Shown here: positions 33,005 through 43,219 of the stretch, in pieces
Numbering within the stretch: the stretch's first letter is position 1
Layout: each line of letters starts with the position of its first letter
Assembly (NCBI GenBank): GCA_022747635.1
Contig: JAKTNV010000009.1
Coordinates: 69,214,407-69,278,406 of the forward strand
Source of the DNA: Hetaerina americana
Taxonomy: Eukaryota > Arthropoda > Insecta > Odonata > Calopterygidae
Direction: 5' to 3'
DNA: 64,000 nucleotides
Translations under genes and position numbers: made by a program
Notes under the pieces: generated by a model
Seen by the model: only the letters and a program-made list of their open reading frames with translations
The model's database searches: none
Told to the model about the DNA's origin: nothing

Positions 33005-34730
33005 CCTTCATTGATTAATTATATCTCACAATGTATCTCAGGTACCCTAAATTCCAAGGTGGTCGAGATTCGAAGATTACAGGGTATTAAATAGAAGCAT
33101 ACGGACTCACGCATACGTATACTCAAGACTCACGATTACGGACTCTACGTATACTCACGACTTATATGTAAAGCTTAAGGATATTTACATTATGACCTCT
33201 GCCAACATCATTAATGCCCAATATATCGAAAATTTTCGAATTCCGAACAAAATTTCGATGTATTTTAACTGCATAAATGAGTAAATAAGTATTTTCTGGA
33301 AAATATCCGCATTTGGTGTTTTCCAAAACCTTCGGTAAAATTGAAAAATATCAATATTGCAAAATAATTATTGGATTAACTTAATATATTCCGATGAGTG
33401 TAAATTTTAACGCTTCCTCTCAGATGATTATTTTTTCACGACCGTGGTGGATCACACACGAATGACAGATGAAAACTCTTTGAAAGTTATAAAGTGGAGT
33501 TCTGATGGAGTCATTCAAAGAACTATTGACACTCTTCCTTACTTAAAAATTCTCGGCAGCGTAAATTATAGTGTGCCTCTAAAATTCAGTACGCGAAAAA
33601 ATTTAAAATATTGCTTCAATTGCCGACAGTCATAGTGTGATGGCGTTATTTGGAACGCTTCTAGTATTTTGCTTGATAAGCTTAATGATGATGACGGAAT
33701 CAACTTAACTATTTATGCCGAAAGTTTGTTCAAATTTGAAATTGATCTTGGTTTTAATAGACTTTTTCCTTTTCATGCATGGGTGTTCTTTACTATGTGA
33801 TTTCTCAGTGCAGAGCAGTGTGCGATTACGAATCTTGCGGCCACCAACAATTCGAGGTGGAATCCGTAATCAATTTAATCTTAGTTTCTTCGCAGAAAAT
33901 TTGAAAAACTCTGGTCAATTGTGTCATCAGATGCGTGCATAGCCATCAATATTCTTAGCGTACTATATTAAACCTCGATCAATTGCCTAGATGAGGGAAG
34001 AGTGGATTAGAAAGGCATTGACGTGGTTAGAGTTGGACGGAGCTAGGAGAGATTACTTTTGGGTCATCAATTAAAGTCTACGGTTTCACTTTGACGGAAG
34101 TGATTTGAACGGTCATCATATGTGGCAAAATCCCTTTGACAGTGAATTCTACGGGGCGGGACTTACGTGATAATATTGTTTGAAAATGAAAAATTTCATT
34201 AATTAAGATTAGAGCCGAAAATTTTTGTTTTCTTGCTTCCTACTCCTAAAATCCTCACCATATTCAAAAACCACAAAGAAGAGTGGGAAACAAGTCGACA
34301 AATTTTTATTTATGGATAAAGAAAATCTCTTCCATTACTTGAAAAATATTAGTTTTTATTTTCTTCTAAATAAATCGTATTAAAATTTTATAGCTACAGT
34401 ATCTACAATTTAAATTGAAGTTGCGGTGCAAATTTTTATTACGATTTTACCACTGGTGTTAGCCGTATTATCAATCGAAACGATTATCTCTAAAGGACAT
34501 TTCTAAGAAGAAATACAGGTATACTAAAGAATATGTACTCAAGAAACTTTATTATTATTTGTTATTCCTTGGACTTCTCCACGTGTCACAATCCAGAGTT
34601 ATACATTTTCTGCAGCAGCAGAAAATGGCTTTTTAGTTCTGAGAATTAGGAAAACTCTTTTGAGGGTAGATAGGGAGAGGAGGGCGGATGTGGCAAAGTT
34701 TCAAAGCAACATCGCCTTGATTGCCTTTCG
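33005..34730. other. Non-coding stretch
   Basis: AT-rich; the tandem-like ACTCACGCATACGTATACTC / ACTCACGATTACGGACTC at 33105-33155 is the only local structure. No gene recognised. Confidence 0.4.
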
Positions 34731-34734
34731 CGCC

Positions 34735-34990
34735 ATGTTGATTCTGAAATGGAGTCAGTAGTTGCGGAACCCAGCGTGCTGACACCTTTCACAAGTGCAG
34801 TTCTTCGTGAATAATTTTCCACTCCCTGCCATAGCTAAGATCAGTCTCATTCATGATCATTTGGATCGTTGATCTTCGGCCTATTCGGATAGAGCCCTCC
34901 ATCTTCTTCACTGTAGTAGCATAGCCTTGAGCGATGGTTTCTTGGATCGTCTATGAGAGGTTCGTGTGTCCAGCTTGAACCCTCTGTCCT
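34735..34990 (-). pseudogene. Third mariner-like N-terminal remnant
   Basis: Minus-strand frames give IQMIMNETDLSYGREWKIIH then EELHL, a stop, KVSARWVPQLLTPFQNQ. This is the second helix-turn-helix and the SARWVP...LLTP motif that joins the DNA-binding and catalytic halves of mariner-type transposases. Upstream on the minus strand (34.91-34.99 kb) is a weak match to the linker. The remainder of the transposase is not seen. Decay is advanced. Confidence 0.6.
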
Positions 34991-34994
34991 GTCT

Positions 34995-36125
34995 TTTGCT
35001 TTGTCCTTTTCACCTTACAGCTATGTCCAATGACGGACTATCATTTCCATAAAGTGATTGTGGCGTGAATTTGCTGTAACCTTTCAAATGAAAGAACTGA
35101 ATCACACTGCGAGCCAATTACTTCTGCACATATTAAGGTACTTCATTTTACGGCTTCCTGAAACAAAAAAATGAACATTAATAAATATAATTCACAATAT
35201 TATGTAAATAAAGATCACATAATATGCAGGCTAACTTTTATCCAGATATATCGGTTTTACCCTAGTAATAATTACTTAAAAATTATGTCTAATGAGTTAT
35301 TGGAAAGGTAATATTGGGTAAATAAATTCTAATTTTATTATATCAATGTCGTTTAATAAAGCTTTTAAATGCATTCCTAATAATTTACAGAGAAAGAGAC
35401 CAACAAGATGAATAATGTTGGCACTGGTGGCACATAAGGTTGAATTTTAATTCAATAGGCTTGAACAGTGTGATTGTTATTACATTTGCAATCAAGCTAC
35501 ACGGTATTAATTAGAATGGTACAATGAAGTTAATAACTCGCTCATTGGAATGAAGTGACGCCAATTTTTGGCCTGAGGAGAAGATAAAAGTTAGCAGTAA
35601 ATGAAGACGTTGGAAGCGATAAAAATAAGAAACATTTGGTACCTTAGGTTTACACTCTGACGGCTCTAGTTTGAATCCCGATTGCGTGGTGTATTCGGAT
35701 CCCTGATTAAAAATATGCCCGGGAGAGAAGTACTTAACATTGATTACAGGGTTACGACTTCTAGCAGTGAGGTTATGTCGTCTTTCGTATGAGTATGTCT
35801 CTCCTATGAGCTGCAACATGTCGTCTAGTTTCGCACAAGGGGACTTTTGTGGCGCTAACCTTGAAGGTGAATTGAATGGATTCTGTATCTTTTGTAGTTC
35901 AAATGGTATTCCAGATGAAAAAAACCCTTTCAACCAAAACATTCAAGCTCTAGTGAATGTTTTGTTGTGATTGCTGATTGTCGAAAGGAAAAAATAGAGA
36001 ATTCGAACCAACATCATTTTGATGGTTTTGGAAAGTTTTTAACGCCTTATCGAAAGAGCTTCGATTCAGTGTCATAAGTCGTCATCCTTTTGCCCAATTC
36101 TAAATTTCAAACTCTGCTATTCTAA
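34995..36125. other. Non-coding stretch
   Basis: Only weak traces: a GTTTGAATCCCG tRNA-like B box at about 35668. No gene recognised. Confidence 0.35.
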
Positions 36126-36129
36126 CTTT

Positions 36130-36222
36130 TGGGTCTTTTACGTGAGTTCCTATCCCTTTTCCTTACATCTGTATCCATGTGATTGAATGTTCACCATGTG
36201 GCGGGTTCTCGTGTTGGAATGA

Positions 36223-36290
<68 letters not shown>

Positions 36291-36330
36291 TGGCGGGATT
36301 TCGTGTTTGAATGTGTATTTGGCCAATGTG
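36130..36330 (+). repeat. (TA)n-tailed SINE, family 2, 3' part
   Basis: TTCCTATCCCTTTTCCTTAC, TGTGGCGGGTTCTCGTGTT and GAATGTATATA match the body and tail of the full copy at 36541. The TA array runs 36224-36286. After it, GGCGGGATTTCGTGTTTGAA appears again, so a second tail is appended. Confidence 0.75.
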
Positions 36331-36540
36331 GCTCATCTCTTTCTTCTGGCTATGCGTGCCACGAAACGCACTGTTCTTTTCCTGTATGATGTTGTATGAA
36401 TTCTAACCACTGTCCTTTCCTCTTGTGTATTGTCTATTTCTCCTTTGGTGGGTGAAACAGCCCCCTGACGCCATCTCTTGGCTAAAGAATCGGGGCGCTT
36501 GGCGACATATAAGACTCACGGATCTCAGGGTAAATTACAT

Positions 36541-36762
36541 ATCCTCGATAGCTCAAGTGGTTAAGAGCATCCGCCCGGCAAGTGGAAAGATCCGGTGTTC
36601 GAGTCCCGGTTGAGGAAATATTTTTACTCTTGTGATCCGTTCGATTCCGCCTTCCCCACCTCTATTGTGTTCGTCCTTTATACGTGTTCCTATCCCTTTT
36701 CCTTATATATGTTTCTGTATATATGAGTATTTATTCGCCGTTTGGCGGGATTTCGTGTTTGA

Positions 36763-36838
<76 letters not shown>
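36541..36838 (+). repeat. (TA)n-tailed SINE, family 2, full copy with tRNA-like head
   Basis: The head folds as a tRNA: acceptor CCTCGAT/GTTGAGG, D arm CTCA/GAGC, anticodon stem TCCGC/GTGGA around loop CCGGCAA (anticodon position GGC, Ala-like) and a GTTCGAGTCCC B box. Base 33 is C instead of U and the T stem is imperfect, so it is a SINE head, not a working tRNA. The body ends GGATTTCGTGTTTGAATG and runs straight into a TA array (36765-36838). Confidence 0.8.
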
Positions 36839-36842
<4 letters not shown>

Positions 36843-36895
36843 CAGTACAGCGTTAATAAAGTACATAATATATATGTATAATACTAATAATACAC

Positions 36896-36987
36896 CGTCT
36901 TTCGTGTCCTAATCCCTGTTCCATACATATGTATACATTTGAATGAATGTTCATCATGTGGCAGGTTCTCGTGTTTGAAGGAATGAA
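36896..36987 (+). repeat. (TA)n-tailed SINE, family 2, 3' part
   Basis: CGTGTCCTAATCCCTGTTCC, ATGTTCATCATGTGGCAGG and TTCTCGTGTTTGAAGGAATG match the family body. The TA tail is replaced by A-rich sequence. Confidence 0.7.
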
Positions 36988-37004
36988 AAAAAATATATTA
37001 TATA

Positions 37005-37243
37005 GAAACATACATACCTAAATTCAAACACTAAAACCCTCCATATGGTGAACATATATTCATTTATATGGAAATAGATGTAAGGAAAATGGATAGGAAC
37101 ACATACAAAGGACGAACACAGGCAAGGTGGGGAAGGTGGATTCGAGTTGATCACAATGGCAGCAATATTTGCTGAACCGGGACTTTCGGATATTTCGACT
37201 TGCCGGGTCGATGCTCTAACCACTTGAGCTATTGAGGAAATGT
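37005..37243 (-). repeat. (TA)n-tailed SINE, family 2, minus-strand copy
   Basis: Minus strand from 37240: TTTCCTCAATAGCTCAAGTG, then GTTAGAGCATCGACCCGGC, AGTCGAAATATCCGAAAGTC and CCGGTTCAGCAAATATTGCT repeat the tRNA-like head of 36541. The body follows with GGAACACATAC-complementary sequence to ATGTGTTCCTATCC. It lies tail to tail with the copy at 36896. Confidence 0.8.
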
Positions 37244-37274
37244 AATTTACGCTGAAATCTCAACCCTCGCAGAT

Positions 37275-37275
<1 letters not shown>

Positions 37276-37348
<73 letters not shown>

Positions 37349-37349
37349 T
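37276..37349. repeat. (TA)n plus (CA)n microsatellite
   Basis: A TA array at 37276-37335 followed by ACACACACAC and more TA units. It probably derives from a SINE family 2 tail. Confidence 0.85.
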
Positions 37350-37474
37350 ATATATGATTTCGTCGAAGTAACACGGAAGTGTTGAATAAAAAACTTGGAC
37401 AGCAACAAGTGTGAGTGTTCTTTTTATGTGTTCTTTTATTGTTTGTTGCTGTCCAAGTTTTATACTGTATAAAT

Positions 37475-37742
37475 GAAAAAACCATAAACACGGTAATCAA
37501 CCCGAAGGTCGGTTTGGTAGGTGATGATAGATTTCACCCAGTATTAAGCCCGACGGCGTGTGAGCTTCACACATATAGGTTAGGGGGGCCAGTTTCTTTA
37601 CCTCTGCCGGTTATGATTTCCCAGGGAAATCTGGTACCCAAAAAATCGCATAGCATGTGTGGAACTGACGCTTGCTCGAGAATCGAACCCGGACCCTCCG
37701 GTCGGTGCTACAACGCTCAACCCCTGGACTACCGCGATCCAT
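37475..37742 (-). repeat. tRNA-derived SINE, family 1, copy C
   Basis: Full-length member. Minus strand: GATCGCGGTAGTCCAGGGGT (A-box region), CCGGGTTCGATTCTCGAG (B box), body with AAGCTCACACGCCGTCGGG, tail TTACCGTGTTTATGGTTTTT. It follows a TA-rich region, as copies B and D also do. Confidence 0.85.
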
Positions 37743-37969
37743 ATGAACTTACATAAATGCTTATGCACAGGTTGGGGGTGTAACTCAAGGAAATGAAGTT
37801 AAATACCAGTAGTATATTAAAATATTACCAATGAAACCCAATTTGAAACACAATTCGTAACTTTTAATTCAATACGGCGCTTCATCATTACAATTGTAGT
37901 GTTTTGCTTTTTTTGCTTGTTCATACACATCTATGTACCAGTGTATCATCGGCGAATTATGTAACCAGG

Positions 37970-38480
37970 AAACATTTCAGTGCCGAGAGCGCGGCGGCTG
38001 CGTAGATGGCTGCGGAGGAGGAGCCCCTCTAGTTCACTCGGAGAGATTGCGGGGCGGAGGAGTTGGGGGAAAGGGGGTGGAAGGGGGAGGTGGAGACGGC
38101 GAAAGAAGCGAGGGGAGTAATTAGCCAGCCGGAGCCGAAAGGGTGGATCGATTTGATGCGGGGAGGGGGTTAGATGGCGTAAGATAGCGGGGCGTTGGAC
38201 GTGGAGGGTGTGGGGGGGGCAGGGAGGGGGGACGGAAGGGAGACTCCGTCCTGACGCACTGCACTCCTCCTATCGTATTTCTCCCTCCTCCTTCCATCCC
38301 CGCCCCGACTCTCCCTTTCCGTTTGCGTTTCCCCCGAAACCCACAACACCTTCCCTTCATCGCCACCCACCTTCCCATTGCACAACGACCATCACCACCC
38401 CTCCTTAGCTGCCCACGCCGGAAAATGAGTTCACGAAATGGCCGTGCCTCTCACGAAATGTCCGACCGGGAGACGTGGGC
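37970..38480. promoter_or_regulatory. GC-rich island with G-quadruplex-prone runs
   Basis: Strong strand asymmetry: G-rich on the plus strand to 38245, then C-rich. The G-run cluster at 38212-38240 contains at least four runs of three or more G with short loops; another lies at 38051-38087. Open frames here are Gly- or Pro-rich on both strands without domains. A promoter or first exon is possible but unsupported. Confidence 0.4.
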
Positions 38481-38489
38481 GAAAGTTCC

Positions 38490-40455
38490 ACTTTCATCCT
38501 CCTTCTTCCCCCCTGTTCTACGGACCCCATCGCTGGAACGGAGACAGTTAATTGCGTGTATTTTAATGATGTTTCGGACACTGATTCGCTTATATATAGA
38601 GGTTCTATGCGCCTGAGATTGCATACAATTGTTATACAAAATGCCGTCATCACATAAGGTACTAGAGCGGATCGTGGGTAAGATATGCGAGAGAGAACTG
38701 CGTAGGTTATTGAATTTATAAGATACTTACATTGTTTCGTATAATGAGAATAGTATCTCTTAAACGTTTAAAATTTTTTTCGCCATTTGTAAGATATAAT
38801 AAAAAATTATAAAAGTTATGTTTATGCGTGCCCAGATACTTTGAGCCATATGCGAATAAATGACTTCCGCCCTGATATCCAACGGAAAGTATTCTAAGTA
38901 GTAATTTGACATAGACGTGTTCATTTGGACACTGTTGAAAGAAATTAATGTAAATTTAAATGATCAATATGCCACATAAATGCAACATTCGGTTTCCAAA
39001 GGATAATGAAAGCGTAATGGATATATCGTTTATCGATTAATTGTTTGTGGTTTTCAACCTTGAAGGACTCCTATTTGAGTTCTTGGGGAACCTTTTGACT
39101 TATTAGCGGATTATTAGGCCTGGAGGAACTTGTTATGTACGTAAATGCAGAATGAACGGAATTGAGTTTGATATCTTTTCCAGCGTTTCTCTGCTCACAC
39201 CGCTCTGATTTTCGACTTAAAAGCCATTATATGCCAAAGCCAAAAACAATTGACTCCTCTTCAGAAAATACATTTACATCGAATAGCCGCAATAAACGCC
39301 CTGTGTAAACGCCTAACTTGCTCCGAACTAGTGAATTTGGTCCATTAAGTGCTCAACAACAAATTAGATGGCACTACGTTCGTTGAGTCCATCGCACCAT
39401 GTCATACGAGCGCATATTGTCCAATTGCTAGAACTCCAGGAGCGTACATTGCATTTAAATGGTTATTTATTTTATTAAAATGTTGAGATAATACTTTGTT
39501 GAAAAAAATTTTTTGTCGACATGCATGGCACGAATTTCTTTATTTTTCTACCCTGAAGCATGTTCTTAGAAATCTCAATAAATTTGCTGTGGCACTATAT
39601 CTGCAATTTCATTTATTGTAAAGGAGCGACAACGGTTTTGCCTACTGATTAACGTATATGTAATTATGATGTAAGACATATGAATGTAATATCGAGGCAC
39701 TATCATATCCAATGACAAAGGTTGTTTCACGTAACGCTAGCAATTGTTCATTTAATAATCAACAGTGATACAATATTTTGAATCTTATTTTCGAGAGCAT
39801 GTTATTTTTTCACCCAATTGCCTTATTAAATATTTTGCCTCAAAGATTAAAGTACAAAAGTAATGAGTATTTTCGTTTATCTCTACATATCTGTATTGAA
39901 AATTTAATTCAAATTCAAGTTTTTCAATCGCGAATTTACAATGGAAGTGGTTTTCTTTAGCTGAAAAAAATAATCATTTTCCACATGGCTCCATTATTTT
40001 TCGAAAACTTTGCTATCCTGCAAAGCATCTTACTCAACAGAGTATCCAGGTCATGTTTTCATTTTTCCACATAAAATGGGTCAACGTCAAAGTGAGGGTT
40101 GTAATTACAGCATACATTTCTCATTTTACGTCGAGTGTTAATAAAATTGGCGTTGAGCTGTCGCAATAATAAATTGCCATATGTGCTTCGATGAAAAAGT
40201 TAGGTGAATGTTTGGCAGGGATTATGCAAGATGCCCAACAGAGCTTCGAAGCACGAAATTTAATATAGATAGCATAGAAAATTGTGAAATCTTTGAGAAT
40301 GAAATTACATGGAACTGTTGTGCCGAATGTGAAGAGCCAGAATTTGGCACCAAAAACATATAGCACCTATTAAACTGTTTTATTTCGCACCTTCGAGCAT
40401 ATTTTACTGTTGGGAACAATGACGAAAAGCTATTTCAGATCTAAAGAGAAAAGGG
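38490..40455. other. AT-rich non-coding stretch
   Basis: Nothing recognised on either strand. Confidence 0.45.
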
Positions 40456-40459
40456 GTAA

Positions 40460-41014
40460 CTAACCTACTAGGCAAACCCATTGAACAAAACCGATTAAAC
40501 ATAGTCAAGAGACAAATTAGAACCCTGGTTTTAAACAAATGGCAGAAAAGATGGGATGGAGCAGGAAATCAACAGGAAGGCTAACCCACCTCTGCTTCCC
40601 TGAAATTAGAGCACGCCTTGAACTAAAATTTGAAATGAGCCAAAAGTTAACGGAACTCTTAAGAAGACATGGGAACTTAAGAGCCTATCTTAAACCAACG
40701 TATGGGCAAAACCAACGACGAGGAATGCAGTCACAGAACGAGGAATGATACGGTCGGACACCGCATTCTTCATTTCCCAATATACATAGAAAATCAGAGA
40801 AAGCTGGAGGAAATACATAGAGGCCCAATAAGACCCCTGAAAGTCATCGGAAAATTACTGCCGGCAAACTCGGGCACAATTAAAGAATTCCTGAAAGAAA
40901 TATCCAGGTCAGTGACGAAGACAACTTAAGAGCAGGAAGAAGAAAAGCCTACGCAAATTATTTATGAATCAAGATGAAGTGAAATTGTATTGTATTATAA
41001 ACAATAAACGTGTT

Positions 41015-41015
<1 letters not shown>
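40460..41015 (+). pseudogene. LINE ORF2 C-terminus (Jockey/R1-like), 5' truncated
   Basis: Frames joined by two shifts read TLVLNKWQKRWDGA, STGRLTHLCFPEIRARLE, MSQKLTELLRRHGNLRAYL and then DEECSHRTRNDTVGHRILHF with PIYIENQRKLEE. This is the standard tail of I/R1/Jockey-group ORF2: W...W..., a TGR block, an ltGHG.f..YL segment and a Cys/His knuckle followed by CP.y...R..L. Here GHG has become RHG and the last Cys of the knuckle is Phe. Stops and shifts show it is dead. It ends near 41010 in AATAAACGTGTTATTG and a TA array, which I read as its 3' tail. Confidence 0.75.
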
Positions 41016-41018
<3 letters not shown>

Positions 41019-41066
<48 letters not shown>

Positions 41067-41067
41067 C

Positions 41068-41138
<71 letters not shown>

Positions 41139-41192
41139 AATATATATATATATACACAAATATATATATATATATATATATATATGCATATA
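41019..41192. repeat. (TA)n microsatellite with variant units
   Basis: A long TA array broken by ACACAAA units near 41065, 41132 and 41155. It follows the LINE 3' end and abuts SINE copy D. Confidence 0.9.
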
Positions 41193-41307
41193 TAAAAAAA
41201 TCATACACACAGTAATCAACCCGAAGGTCGGTTTGCAAGGTGATGGTAGAGTTCACCCAGTACTAAGCCCTATACGGCGTGTGAAATTCCTGGACTACCG
41301 CGACCCA

Positions 41308-41308
<1 letters not shown>
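41193..41308 (-). repeat. SINE family 1, copy D, internally deleted
   Basis: The conserved tail side (AGTAATCAACCCGAAGGTCG ... CGGCGTGTGAAATTC) is joined directly to the head end (CTGGACTACCGCGACCCA), deleting about 150 bp of body and the B box. The join is at GTGAAATTC|CTGGACTACC. Confidence 0.85.

Positions 41309-41310
<2 letters not shown>

Positions 41311-41358
<48 letters not shown>
41311..41358. repeat. (TA)n microsatellite
   Basis: A TA array directly after SINE copy D, so this SINE is bracketed by TA arrays on both sides. Confidence 0.9.
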
Positions 41359-41359
<1 letters not shown>

Positions 41360-41362
<3 letters not shown>

Positions 41363-42203
41363 GTATTTGTATAATATGTATGCATGCACCATAATTATGT
41401 AATATGTGTGTGTATGTCAATTATGAATTAATATGCAACTTTTGGGGTTAAGACAAAGGTACCCAAAAACTATGTAATTGAGTGAAAACAAACAAACTCA
41501 GAGGGATCAACTGAAGGTGACGAGGAAGCGGACTAATCACCTGCAACCCTTCAAATCCATAGAGTCTCTCTCCCTTCTTTTTTTGTTGGGAAAAATATCT
41601 GACGATTTGAAATGTAAAAATTGAGGTAGGAGGAATAAAAGAGCTGTGGCCTTTTATGTAATCTTTGTTGTTGACTCGAGGAGAGTTATACACTGCGAGT
41701 GGTTGGGGAAGTGTGGACCATGAACATCATAAGTTATGCGTGACACAGTGGCTGAACTTACTCTTATACGCACATATTCTCGGAAGTAAATATAAAATAT
41801 CTGAGAGTTTGGTTGTAATGAGTAATGGACTTATGCCAGAAATAGATGAATTTCAAGTTCCCATTATATGAATTGCATTTATACGTGCATTATAGGAATG
41901 TACCCGTAGGATGCACTTCCTGAAGATTATCAGAGAAGCGATTGTTAAGGTAGTCAGTAATTTTATCTAGTGAAGGGAGATGCCAAAAATATATCTACAT
42001 TTAGAGGGAAACAATTTTTAAATTAAATCGCTCCAAATATCGGGAATTAAGTGGCAGACAAAATATTTTAAGCTTTCCAGATATTGGAAAAATTAATTTT
42101 TTCTTTCTTTATAGAATAAAATTCAAGAAATCAATATAACTTATCAATTTGAAATATGCATTGCTTCAATTTGGCTAACCAGCTAGCTCGAAATTTCTCT
42201 AAA
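41360..42203. other. Non-coding stretch
   Basis: No gene or repeat recognised; short frames at 41448-41871 lack motifs. Confidence 0.4.
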
Positions 42204-42206
42204 ATA

Positions 42207-42920
42207 CGAGGGTTGTTAAATACATCCATAGGAAAAAATAAGGAAACAAATTATTTTAGGCAAATATTTTTATTTTTCAACATAATATACTTTCAGATCG
42301 ATGCACTTTTCCAATAATTTCCCCAACTTTTTTAAGCCAATCAAAAAGGAGGACATCGGAAGTCCTCAAAATGGGCATAGTGATGGCGATGACCTCGTTC
42401 GACGCAAGGCGTTTTCCGCCGAGCCATTTCTTCAAGTTTGGAAATCAAAAATGTCACTGGTGGCCGAATCTGGTGAACACGATGGATTTTGTAATAATTC
42501 GAACTTTAATTTTATATTTTCGCTGTCTGAACTGCGCAGGTCTTGATGTATCATGCATGAACCCGTGCATTGCCTTGATATAAGATCCCCGCCACACGCC
42601 CTTGCGGCGGCTTGCGGGGTATTATGTAGATGTAGATGAAGATAATTTTTTAAATTTGACGGATGCCGTTTTTTGCTTAATTTCTTAACTCCACCGGTGC
42701 AATAATGAGTACTCATAATACTCTCCATTTATCGCCTGTTCGTTTTGAAAGAAATGGATGTAGACGATTCCGCTTACATCCCAAAAAACCGTGATCATCG
42801 CCTTGTCGGCCGATTTCACGGTTTTGCCTTCTTCGGAGCCGAATCGCTCATAGAGAGTGCGTCATCGTTTAGACTGTTTCTTTGCCCTGGAGTAGGGTAG
42901 TGAATCAATGCTTTTTAGCA
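42207..42920 (-). pseudogene. Mariner transposase catalytic-domain remnant with nested insertion
   Basis: The minus strand retains the catalytic half of a mariner transposase of a third type. Blocks in order: KTVKSADKAMITVFWD (first Asp), VSGIVYIHFF with INGEYYEYSLLHR, then MIHQD (second Asp), KLKFELLQNPSCSPDSATSD (third Asp region), LKKWLGGKRLASNE and KLGKLLEKCIDLK..YVEK. A terminal sequence CGAGGGTTGTTAAATA starts at 42207 beside TA (42205-42206), giving the 3' end; the other end is lost. Several stops and shifts are present. A 55-bp foreign repeat (42587-42641) is inserted just upstream of the HQD motif. Confidence 0.85.
42587..42641 (+). repeat. 55-bp hairpin-plus-tail repeat, copy 1
   Basis: Starts CCCCGCCACACGCCCTTGCG, can fold CCCCGC against GCGGGG, and ends TATTATGTAGATGTAGATGA (tandem TGTAGA units). 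It is identical base for base to 56310-56364 and sits inside the mariner coding region, so it moved as a unit, probably as the 3' end of a retroposon. Confidence 0.85.
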
Positions 42921-42974
42921 CGTGTAGATGCAGAACCAAACTACCCTGCAAATCGACCACATGATTACGTTTAT

Positions 42975-43215
42975 TAACCGCTGATAGCGAATGCGACACC
43001 CATCAGGCCAAGGTGGACGAAAGGTGTCAAGGGGCGCGCAGTTATACGTCCCATCCGACGGACGGCGAGCTCATTTAAAAAGCTCTCCACAAGGTACCTC
43101 AATAAGGGATCGGAATACCGCTGAAAAATATCTTCCCCCGCCGAGTATCGAAAGCGGAACCCCTCGGTGGGAAGCCAGTACGATACCCACCATTCCATCA
43201 CGATTCCCCTCCCTT
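42975..43215. repeat. Dispersed repeat, possibly tRNA-headed, copy 1
   Basis: AGGTGTCAAGGGGCGCGCAG then TTATACGTCCCATCCGACGG is related to the segment near 48113. The right part on the minus strand (TGATGGAATGGTGGGTATCG ... GGGGTTCCGCTTTCGATAC) has A/B-box-like spacing. Family status rests on two diverged copies. Confidence 0.4.
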
Positions 43216-43219
43216 CTGT

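Noticed and set aside
36541..36613. Functional tRNA-Ala gene
   Set aside because: C instead of U before the anticodon, imperfect T stem, and the same head recurs at 37240 joined to the same SINE body.
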